A stretch of 64,000 bases of DNA from Rehmannia glutinosa (lineage: Eukaryota > Streptophyta > Magnoliopsida > Lamiales > Orobanchaceae), in NCBI GenBank assembly GCA_016081115.2, contig CM071936.1, forward strand, positions 86,047,943 to 86,111,942, written 5' to 3'. Under the pieces are notes generated by a model. That model was not told the DNA's origin. It saw only the letters and a program-made list of their open reading frames with translations, and made no database searches. This document shows, piece by piece, positions 46,683 through 56,173 of this stretch. Position numbers and translations under genes: made by a program. Positions within the stretch are counted from its first letter, which is position 1; every line of letters starts with the position of its first letter.

Positions 46683-47796
46683 TTACAACTCTAAAATAAA
46701 AAATACAAGACACAACAATACAAACAAACTGCAAAACTTCACAACCAATATCATTTGTCTCATACTCATTTCACTATCAATCAAGCATGTGTTTTGACAT
46801 TGTGATCAAATGTGTTGAATGTTCATGCCAATTCCGTTTACATTATTCAAATAGATTCACGCAATCAAGTGTTATCAAAATGATCCACTTTCTGAATATC
46901 CAGATGAAATGCTTACCGGATTCCATAAGCTTGTCATTCACACTAATCTCCACTAATGTAGGCTAATGTAACACAAGGATCAATAGGACTTTCAAGGCTT
47001 GTAATGTGGGCTTAGGGTAAGGTAGGAAAATATAGGATTAAGTGGCTCAACTCACCCAAACACACAATTATCACTTCAAATCACAAATTGCCAAACAAAA
47101 TAGGTACCTTCACTTTTGTTGAATTCTCCTTGTATTCTCCTTTTATGAGCCTAAATTCACTGATTTTTTTTTTTGAAACCCCAAACTTATTTTTTTTTTT
47201 TTTACACATGAGGGTTCATATTTTCTTTTTTTTCCGGCAATTTCATGCAAGTGAACATATACCCTACTTATCATACCCTCCTCAACCTTCAACATTTTGT
47301 GTGTATGAGTGATGGGTCATTAGGATTTTCACATGTAGGCTTAAGGTATAAGATTTGGTTGCCAAAGAACGGGTTTAACTGGCTCAAAGGGGACACTAGT
47401 GAAAATATATAATATAAAGGTAGGCATTTTTGCTCTAGTTTGTTCAAAGATGGCCTAAATCATTTCCTTAATGTTACTTCACCTAGGATTTCGCCTCGAC
47501 TAGTGATCGACAAGTTCTAGAATCGGTGGGATCATATAAGAAGCACTCAACTTCATAAATCATTTTCAAATAAATCAATGAATTATGCATGTAGATGGAA
47601 TTAATGGAACGAAACATAGATCACCGCTCAAACACATGCTCTTTTGACCGTTTAAATCATATTCGACAAATTCACTTAGTCATGCGATTTCTACGAGTTC
47701 AACAAATGACTCGACTCGACTCAACTCAAAGCAAATATACAAGACACAAAAAAAAAACACGAAAAAGTAGGATCACAAATCGAAAAAGGTATTACC

Positions 47797-47832
47797 ACTC
47801 CCCAAACTTAATATAACCATTGTCCTTAATGG
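47797..47832 (-). promoter_or_regulatory. Internal polypurine-like tract with hairpin, unit 1
   Basis: Minus strand TAAGTTTGGGGAGTGG preceded by CCATTAAGGACAATGG, a hairpin with stem CCATT/AATGG and AAGGAC loop. Same layout as the tract next to LTR1 but with a different stem sequence. Confidence 0.55.
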
Positions 47833-48588
47833 AAGAGGTGCAACTCCTCGTCGGAATCGTGGGGTGAAAGAGAAGCAACAGGGCCAATTGGTAGCACTCC
47901 ATAGGGTCGATGGCTTTTTCCTTGCCTTTCTATGATTTAGGAGGCACAATACCAACTGTCAAACAAAACCAAACGTGGAAACGAGCAATGGGGTAAAGTA
48001 CCACAATATCATGTGAAGACCATGGGAGCTACATCAATGTTATATAATTGTGATCGACATGTGAACTCCTCCAAGCAATCAACCAAGAAGGGTATGCAAA
48101 AGTGTTAAATTTCTCATTGAGGCATTTTATCAAATTTCAATGCATCCAAATACTATCACAATAAGCACATTTTGCACATAATTTCACAAGAATCGCGTAA
48201 TGAGCATGCAAGAGGGATAGGGGTGAGATGCAACATGACTACTTCTAATAAAACACAAACATTCTAACTAATCAAACTATGAAAGCAAGTAAAATGAGCT
48301 TGGGTTGCCTCCCAAGAAGCGCTAAATTTAAAGTCTTTAGCCATACTTTTGTTTTACTCAACCGAGATCCAAAAACAAGTGTCGATCATGCCACGCCTTT
48401 GTATTTTCCAACAGTATAAGCGATCCTTTAGTGTATATAAGACGTGGATGATTAAGGATCCGAATGTTGATGGTCTTTTGAAAATCAAAAAATGTGTTCC
48501 TAATGATGAAAAATGGTTTATCAATCAAAGTAAAGATATTTCTATCTTTACTCACATTAAATATCATGAAATCTGTAGAACATGTTAA

Positions 48589-49275
48589 TTATTCACCATT
48601 TTCAAACATTGTTCCTTCAAGTGCATGTTTCTTAAAATTTGATACATTTGTATTGAAGCTTACATCTAGAGTGCACATATTTTTGTCAATATGAGGATTT
48701 TCAATTGAGTGAGAGATAGAGATACTCCCTGAGTTAATTTGATGTGGCTTCTCCTCTTGTAAGATCGGATTGCACTCTTCAAAAGTCTCCTCCAAATTTT
48801 GAAGGACGTCCACCTTTTTCATAATGGGCAATTCATATTCATGATTTTCTATTTCACCAGGTCCCAAGAATGATGACGACTCTTCATTATTAAGTTGGTC
48901 AATCATTTGTTGGAGTAACTTTGACATAGTTTGACATGTAATCTCAATTTGTTGAATGCTTGCCTCGGTTTGTAGTAATCTATCATCACTTTCTCGATTT
49001 CTTATCTTACACTCTTCGATAAACTCAACAAGATTCTTTTCCAACTCGGACCGACGTTTTATCTCATCTTGTCGTCTTCTTGCCTCACAATCATCTAGAA
49101 ATTGATAAAATATTTCTTCCATGCTAGACAATTATTCTTGTGGCTGATGAAATGTTTCATGATTTGCCATATTTTGGGTCCATACATTTTCTTGAGGTGG
49201 ATAATAAGGAACAAAATGGTTCACACTTTGACTTCCAAAAATCACAGTAGCATCATCGGTTGGCCACGTATATGC
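48589..49275 (-). pseudogene. Gag C-terminal remnant with coiled coil, unit 1
   Basis: Minus strand. The upstream part has HFVPYYPPQENVWTQNMANHETFHQPQE, then a stop (TAA) in the same frame, then SSMEEIFYQFLDDCEARRRQDEIKRRSELEKNLVEFIEECK and IQQIEITCQTMSKLLQQMIDQL, a charged alpha-helical stretch, ending in an acidic tail at 48589. In Athila-type gag a similar helical segment with LETQMGQL follows the nucleocapsid part. No capsid core, zinc knuckle or protease. It could be a real short gag-like product of a non-autonomous element; the single stop argues it is now broken. Confidence 0.6.
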
Positions 49276-49402
49276 ATACATTATAATTCCATCCAACGAT
49301 GTGCCTAAAACAATTACACAAAATTAAAACAAGAAAAGAAAAAAACAAAAAAATAGTCAAATTACAACTAGGCAATCAACCTTGATATCACACAAAACAC
49401 AT

Positions 49403-49420
49403 TCCCCGGCAACGGCGCCA
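49403..49420 (-). promoter_or_regulatory. Primer binding site, Asp tRNA, unit 1
   Basis: Minus strand TGGCGCCGTTGCCGGGGA, fully complementary to the 3' end of plant Asp tRNA, six bases inside LTR2. Confidence 0.92.
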
Positions 49421-49936
49421 AAAACTTGTTAGAGATTTTTCTAACCGCAAGTGTACGATTGTCAAGTTTTAATATAGTGATATGAGTAGGGTTGTCGTAT
49501 CCACAAGGAATGCGTGTATAAGTACCAAGTATAAATTACCTATGCTATATTTGACAGATCAATAATAGATGGATGTCTCAATTTATAAATAAAAACAACT
49601 AGATATAACTAATCAAAATATAAACATCTAAATCTATGGGAAAATGAATTCTAGAGGTGTGATGAATCTAGTTTTCCCTTATATTATCAATATGGTATAC
49701 CAATCACAAATTACCAATTTATAAGTCTAGATTTCTACAATAATCATTTTCTCTCTCGAGTGCCAAATGATTTTAGATCACAATTGGGAAATCAATATCT
49801 CTATAAAAATCACCAATTGAAATCTCAATAAAAACTATGAATCTTGGTTGATGACTTCAAAGGATTCACAAATCTCTCAATTCTATGAAATCCTAGATTA
49901 TGCTATTTCAAGGTCACAAATCTCTCAATTCTATGA

Positions 49937-51161
49937 GAAAGTGTGGGCCTGGGAGTTCTTTTCAGAGAATCGAATGGAGTGGAATCAGAAAGCCTTAAGG
50001 TTGCATTTTTGTCCTGAAGATGTGCAATCAATTCTACTAATCCCAATTGATCAAGATGGAGGGCCTGACAGACTTGTTTGGCATTGGGATGGTAAAGGTG
50101 AATATTCAGTTAAAACTGCATACCAACAAGGAATTCGTGCAAAGATGATAGGTGAAGATAAACCGGAATCTAGCAAGGGCAACAAAGAGGACAGCTCAAC
50201 ATGGAGAAAGTGCTGGAAGTTGGATGTAAAAAATAAGCTGAAACATTTTGTGTGGAGGGTGATTACAAATAGCTTGCCAACTGCTGCAAAGCTAAAAAGA
50301 AGAGGAGTTGATTTGGATGATCGTTGTCAGCTGTGTGGGGAAGAGGTTGAAACAGAGGAACACATTTTTTTTCAATGTGAGCGTGCTAAAAGAGTGTGGA
50401 AAATTGCACCTGTCAATTGGTTTGATACCCAACAGGTTTCCTTTCAAATGAAACAGTGGTGGCATCAGGTTTGTGACATTAAGGAAAAGGCATTTGCAAA
50501 AGATCTCATCCAACTTTCAGTCTACTTACTTTGGTGGCTGTGGAAAACAAGGAACATATGGATTTTTCAAAAGGAAAAGTGGCCAGAGGTGGATATTGTG
50601 CAGAAGGCTTCGCAAGAATGGCAAGAATTTTGTAACATTAGCTGCAACAAGAGAAAGATGGAGCACTCACTGAATCATGAAAGAAATGAAATGGACAGTC
50701 AGACCATTAATGCTTCCTCAGTAGGATTAACTTCTATGTTAATCGTCTTTGTGAGTATTGAGGGGACTAAAGCAGGAATTGGTGGGATAATTCGAGATGA
50801 TCAGGGAGGACTTATCAGAGCATGGGCATCTTCTAGGGATATTAATGATCCAGTGGAAGCTGTTCTTATTGGCATTCGATATGGACTCGTTTTGGCTTCG
50901 AAGTTGAAAATTCAGAGAATTAACATTCAACTAGATGATGAGGGTATTTTAAGCAATCTCAACAGCAAAAATCCCATGGAGGGTGAGAGAGCCAAAATAG
51001 CCGAAGACATCTCTTTGATTAGTTATTTGTTCGAAAATGTTTTGTTTTGTGAACAAAATGGCGAAAGCAAAGTCTGTTGTAATAGACTAGCGCAATTAGC
51101 TTTGGATAGTGACGTTGATTTGAATTGGGTTGACCAATTCCCTATTTGGCTCGTTTGTTAG
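49937..51161 (+). pseudogene. LINE ORF2 C-terminal half, open frame
   Basis: One open frame of about 408 codons; the first ~30 codons of the open frame are LTR2 sequence, so no natural start exists. It contains RLVWHWDGKGEYSVKTAYQQ (RT tail), STWRKCWKLDVKNKLKHFVWRVITNSLP and CQLCGEEVETEEHIFFQCERAKRVW (zf-RVT, with CxxC...HxxxxC), then an RNase H fold (AGIGGIIRDDQGGLIRAWASS, DPVEAVLIGIRYGLVLAS). RT catalytic parts and endonuclease are missing through 5' truncation. The frame lacks internal stops, so insertion is recent. Confidence 0.92.
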
Positions 51162-51253
51162 TCAAATAGTTGTTAGCCAGTTGGCTACGTTGTAAGTTGT
51201 CGATTGTCCTTTTGAGTTAGTTATATATAAAACTATCGTTTGAAAAAAAAAAA
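49937..51253 (+). mobile_element. 5'-truncated LINE inside LTR2, with poly-A tail
   Basis: Ends in a 12-A tail (about 51242-51253) after the motif TATCGTTTG, a 3' end shared with the tail at 31425. Target duplication AAGGTCA flanks it (49910-49916 and, merging with the tail, about 51252-51258). Between the left duplication and LINE text is a 20-bp filler copied from LTR2 48 bp upstream. Youngest insertion in the nest. Confidence 0.9.
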
Positions 51254-51729
51254 AGGTCATGTATTCAATTACCTCTCTCAAGTGTCAAATCAAATACAAC
51301 AAACACTCTAAATTATTGATCAAGTAATTTAGAAGCAATAAATCCAAATAGCACAAATAGATTGGGAAATCTAGATTGACAAACCACAATATCAAAACAT
51401 AAGTTCAAACACAGATTACATCATCCCTCTAGAATTATAAAGTTTAGCTCATGATGAAAATACAAATACCCATAATCAAGTGAGAATGCATCTCAAATGA
51501 TATACAAGAAACAACAAAGAAAGAATTAAAGAGATTAAAGAAGAATCTTATCTATTTCTAGATGATAAATGTCTTCAATCCTCTTCCCCAACTCTTCCCT
51601 TGTGTATTGGTGGTGTTGGTTTTCATCCCCAAGTGTCTTCCATGCCCTAGTTCAAGCCTACCATGTATCTATTTACAGTACCCTCCTTTTAGATCCAAAA
51701 ATCGGACATTTCTTGTTTTGTCCGCCCAT

Positions 51730-51878
51730 GGGCGCTGCAGCGCTCGAAAATGGGCGTTGCAGCGCCAAAACACAAACCCAGACGTCAAGGACGGGGCGCT
51801 GCAGCGCCCGTAGAACACTCACGGGCGCTGCGGCGCCCGTTTTGGGCGTTGCGGCTCATTGCAGCAGCAGCAGCGCGC
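51730..51878. promoter_or_regulatory. GC-rich palindrome array in LTR2 U3
   Basis: Units of GGGCGCTGCAGCGCCC or close variants at 51730, 51752, 51794 (perfect) and 51823, then a decayed GC-rich stretch with CAGCAGCAGCAGCGCG. The first two are 22 bp apart. Lies 50-200 bp upstream of the TATA box on the transcribed (minus) strand. Confidence 0.85.
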
Positions 51879-52312
51879 CTCTTTTTCGTGCTGTAGCGCC
51901 ATCCAAATGTCCGAATTTGCTTTGGGTGTCTTCATACGAGTTCTAGCCCTCTCTCTTAGCTTTCCGTATCCACTTGAATCAGCTCCATAGCAATTTTGTA
52001 GAGAAAGTTATGACCAAAATACTAAACCCTGCCAGTGCTAGAAATTCCAGACGCGTTTGGATGTTTCTTCAAACCAATCTTTCGTTGTTTGATCATCCTT
52101 GCTTCTTTTGACACACAACTCATTAAAATGACTCTAAACTCAATATAATTGTCCCTCAACATGGCTTGGCCTCTCAAATGACTCGAAACAATAGAAATTA
52201 ATGCCTAACCTATGAGATATAACAAAAACGACTCAAAATACTCAAAAACAACACAAAACTCAAGTCTAGGAAGCCCAAATCAATGGTATAAAACCAAGTG
52301 AACATAAAAACT

Positions 52313-53408
52313 TGTTAGAGATTTTTCTAACCGCAAGTGTACGGTGTAGTTTATAGAATAGGGTAAGCAAGGTCGTATCCACGGAGACTAATAAATTAAT
52401 GTGCTAAGTATTGGACTAAAATAGACTTATTTTTATTTAGACGATCGATATTGGATGATTGTTTGTGGAAGTAAAGACAAGAATAACCACAAAAACACAA
52501 GATGAGAATAAAAATGGAATTATCAAGGGAATGAAATAGATTCCCGGGTTATGGTTTCAATTAATATTCCTCTTGTTGTCCAATTTAATCAAAGCCAAAG
52601 TTATCATCAATACACCTATAAGACGATCACAACGGTATTTTATCCTCCCTCTTGAGATGTATATAAAGTGTAGATTGAAATATCTATGCTAGCATCTCTA
52701 CTCAACATAAGATACACAACTCCCAAATGCACAAAAGATCATATATCCTCACAAATATTTACAAACCTCTCGATTATGCAAATATTCATGTCAAGTACTC
52801 AAGATCTAATATTGAAACTCATCTCTCGAATTATGAATCAATATATCAAACATGCTAAATCATTGGCCAAATGATAAAACAAGAATAAGAACAAAGTACT
52901 CAAATAAGCTTCAAGACAATAACTTCAATTAAGATTAAAACATTTAACAAGAGTTCAATTAGTCTACTTCCAAAACCCGGAAATCACAAGAAGTTTAGCT
53001 ACTCATTACAAATAAACAACCCATAGACAAATTGTTCATATTCATGCCTGGAACCGGGCGCTTTTGGGGGTGAAAACTCTGTACCGGGCGCTGCAGCGCT
53101 ATCTCTTAGCTTTCCATAGCCACTTGAATCATCTCAATATCAATTGTGTAGAGAGAGTTATGGCCAAAATACGAAACTTATTTGCGATGATGGAAATTTC
53201 GACGCAGCGTTTGGGCGTTTCTTCAAATCAATCTCTCGTTGTTTGCTCGTTTGTACTTCTTTTGATACACGATTCATTACTATGACTATAAACTCAATAT
53301 AATTGGCTCTCAACATGGCTTGGCTACTCAAATGACTCAAAATACTCAAAAACAACACAAAACTCAAGTCTAGGAAACGCAAATCATTGGTATAAAACCA
53401 AGTGAACA
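52313..53408 (-). mobile_element. LTR3 (subfamily 2, 3' LTR), promoter deleted
   Basis: 1096 bp; 378 bp shorter than LTR4. The missing parts cover the TATA region and most of the palindrome array; one near-complete unit remains at 53086-53100. Preceded on the left by AAAAACT, the spacer that normally separates primer site and LTR. Confidence 0.9.
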
Positions 53409-53447
53409 AATACCCCCAAACTTAAACTGTTGGCCGTCCCGGTCAAC
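53409..53447 (-). promoter_or_regulatory. Polypurine tract and hairpin, unit 2
   Basis: Minus strand TTTAAGTTTGGGGGTATT next to LTR3, preceded by GTTGACCGGGACGGCCAAC (53429-53447), a hairpin with one A-C mismatch in the stem and GGGAC loop. Confidence 0.75.
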
Positions 53448-54884
53448 TCTTTTAAAAACAAGATAAAACATGACTGGGAGTAATGAAAAGTAGAACGCAC
53501 AACAACTCCATAAAATTTATATTGTTCATCATAGGTGTCTAGGAACGAATCAACCAAGCCTCAAATATCTAACATAGAGCATACATCAAAGAAACTATGG
53601 TAAATGCTAAGAATCACGCCTCTCAAGATCAAGTGTATACTCTCATCTCGAATGAATATAGGACGTGTTTACGCTCAAATCAATTCAATGTCGCAAAATT
53701 ACCATAGGCTTGCAATTCGTCTCATATCTCCGCCACTAGAATGTATGCAATTTGTGAATCAAAAAGGACTTTCTCATTTGGTTGTAATGAAGGCTCTTTG
53801 GTTAGGGTAGGAAATTTTGGATAAAGTGACTCAAACTCGAGCATATAGACCGGTGAGCATATCAATCACCTACATTACAATCACATATGCTACTCCAATC
53901 ATCCCTTATTTTCATCAACTTTACTCATTTCCATCTCCTTTCTTTCTTTTGAGAATTACCTCAAATTACAATCCTTAGCCCCCAAGTTATCAATGAAAAC
54001 TCACATCATAAAATCAATTTTTTTTTCCGACTATTTTATGAATTTTCAACGCTTCTTTCCTCCTCCTTTTCTTCCTCTTTTGTTCCCATCAACCAATTTT
54101 TCACAATTATTCAACTTTTCAATTCCAACCCATTCAACCTCATTCAATCCCTTTACTCAATACTATAGGCTCGAGTGTAGGGTAACAAATATGTCAAGTT
54201 AAGGTTTGAATTGTGGATATCAAAAAAATAGGCAATAGGCTCAAATTGGCTAACTAGGAATTTCAACATCGTTAGGTAAGCAAAAGGCTTGAAATATGGC
54301 CTTTAATCATATTCATAATTCGTATACACATGTGGCCTTGATAGAGATACCAGAGCAAGTTCTAGAATTCTAACAACATGAATGATACACTCAAATTACA
54401 AGCAAGACTGCACAAAATAGAAGCAGTAGAGGCTCAAAAGCTCACAGGCTTGTAAATACGTAATTCAAAGCATCAGACTACGTTCTCAATATCCATATGC
54501 TTAAAGTCATCTATTCATGCCTCAATCAACTCATACTCGACACCCAATCCAAACAATACAAAATTTTCAAAAATAAAGCACGAGAATCTCAGCATCGGTC
54601 AACTCACTCTCTAAACTCTATGAAATCAATAAACGTGCTAAAGCTGTAAACGTGCTTCTAATGCAATGCAACCTAAAATGTTCTACGTGCAACTATATGA
54701 AAACACACAAAAATACAATTTTTTTTTTATCCACACATCTCATATCAAAATAGCTATCTCTCCCCCAAACTTAAATGAAATTATATCGCACGTAAGAGAA
54801 GATAGAATTTCAATAAAAACATTGTGGATTGGACCTGATTTATTATGGAGATGGCGGCGATTCTTGGCCCTCCTTGGGCGTCTC

Positions 54885-54985
54885 CTCAGCACGGGTTGCC
54901 CGTGTGTGGGGCCGTAGCAACATCTCCAATTCCTCAATCACGCACGGGTCATTCATTCACGCACGCCCTGCCCGTGTGTGGCTGC
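54885..54985. repeat. GC-rich inverted words in unit 2
   Basis: ACGGGTTGCCCGT (54891-54903) is a palindrome with a 3-base centre; CACGCACGGG and CCCGTGTGTGG recur to 54980. A separate motif from the LTR palindrome but similar in style. Related GC-rich CACGCA/CGTGTG words continue at 55300-55470. Confidence 0.5.
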
Positions 54986-55351
54986 GAAGTAAAATCAGGT
55001 AATTTTCTCTCTCTTTTTTTTAGAAGAAAACAAACGAACAAAAATAAAATAAAATAAAATAAAAATCACACCACAAACCGTTGGGTTGCCTCCCAACAAA
55101 CGCTATATTTAACGTCTTTAGCTCGGCCTTTTATTGTTAATTTTGATTTGTACCACCTTTGAATGCATATATTAGCTGTTTTGGATCGTGGTCAAGAACC
55201 GTTTTTGCTCTGTTTGCATCTAGTAATACATACTTGGGATTTCCAAGCAAGTACAGGAGTCCTGGTGTTGGAACATTTTGATCTGGGTTATGCTCATGTT
55301 GTCCGTGCGTGTACGCATATTCCGTGCTTGTCTCATTTTGGAATAGTTTTC

Positions 55352-55929
55352 TTATATCTTGCACGCAATGCACGTGCGTAAACACATGGTTCGTGTGTTC
55401 CTTGTCCTGTTTTTGCTCCTTTTCGGTACCACACATGGGCTGAAAGTGCATAAACACACAATCCGTGTTTGGTTCCGAACTTTCTTGCTTTTCCAGGATC
55501 TTGACTTCTCGTATTCGGTACCACTCATTTGATGAATGGCACTAGATTGTTCCTTCGAGTTGGCTTCGGTGGTGCTCAAAAACTGGCTCTTTTGTTGTTG
55601 CCCACCAACAATTGTAACTAATTGGCCCATTTGAGTCTCGAGATTTTTCAATTGTGAATCCATAGTATTGGCCAATTGTGTCAATTGCAACTTCATCTTG
55701 TCCATCTTTGCTCCGTTCTTGGTAAAGCTATTTCTCATTTCCTCATGAATAAATTTATTTGACTCATGAATGAAGTCGTTTGATTCATGAATGAAATGAG
55801 GGCGTCTTCCAAAGATGGTTTTGCCTCTGCATCGGTAAACCCATTTATTACATTGAAGCTTGATGGTGGTGGAATCACATTCTCTGTATTAGCATATGAA
55901 AAATCTTCGTAATTCCTCCAATCGAACAA
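55352..55929 (-). pseudogene. Athila-type gag C-terminal remnant, unit 2
   Basis: Minus strand, two overlapping frames. 55929-55735 has MFDWRNYEDFSYANTENV and PSLEDALISFMNQTTSFMSQ; 55738-55352 has MDKMKLQLTQLANTMDSQLKNLETQMGQLVTIVGGQQQ. The LETQMGQL helix is the mark of Athila/Tat gag just upstream of protease. The frame is then lost in GC-rich text. No capsid core or zinc knuckle. Confidence 0.7.
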
Positions 55930-56149
55930 TAGTGTGTAGGAGTAGGATTATTCCAATAATCGTAGAAATTCGATTATTGAAATAATTGACTTCTTCCATC
56001 CGAACGGGTGCACCTATACCAATTCAAAGAAACAAATCAAGCATTGTAGAAGTAGAATTTACAAAAGAAAAATGAAATAAAATAAAAAAAAATGTCTAAA
56101 TTAAGAATAATCCTATCTATCTCAATATTAGCACCAAAAATTGTATTAG

Positions 56150-56167
56150 TCCCCGACAACGGCGCCA
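56150..56167 (-). promoter_or_regulatory. Primer binding site, Asp tRNA, unit 2
   Basis: Minus strand TGGCGCCGTTGTCGGGGA, one mismatch to the unit 1 site, six bases inside LTR4. Confidence 0.9.
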
Positions 56168-56173
56168 AAAACT

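Larger units (their letters stand above)
46644..49426 (-). other. Interior of Gypsy unit 1, mostly non-coding
   Basis: 2.8 kb. From right to left: primer site, gag C-terminal remnant (49275-48589), the conserved word GGGTTGCCTCCCAAGAAGCG at 48304-48323 (shared with unit 2), about 2 kb without coding sense, a second polypurine-like tract at 47797-47810, then the tract next to LTR1. T-rich runs near 47166 and 47190 lie in the non-coding part. Confidence 0.75.
49427..52304 (-). mobile_element. LTR2 (subfamily 1, 5' LTR), interrupted by a LINE
   Basis: About 1.53 kb of LTR once the LINE (about 49917-51253) is removed. It carries the fullest palindrome array (51730-51878). Its TATA box reads TACTGTAAATAG at 51669-51680, one base off the intact box in LTR1. 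Confidence 0.92.
53409..56173 (-). other. Interior of Gypsy unit 2
   Basis: 2.8 kb. Right to left: Asp-tRNA site, gag remnant (55929-55352), the conserved word GGGTTGCCTCCCAACAAACG (55084-55103), GC-rich inverted words at 54885-54985, a second polypurine-like tract (54762-54775), and AT-rich DNA to the tract beside LTR3. No pol. Confidence 0.75.

Noticed and set aside
55137..55457. ORFs rich in His/Thr over the CACGCA words in Gypsy unit 2
   Set aside because: They are translation of repeated GC-rich words, out of frame with the recognised gag segment.
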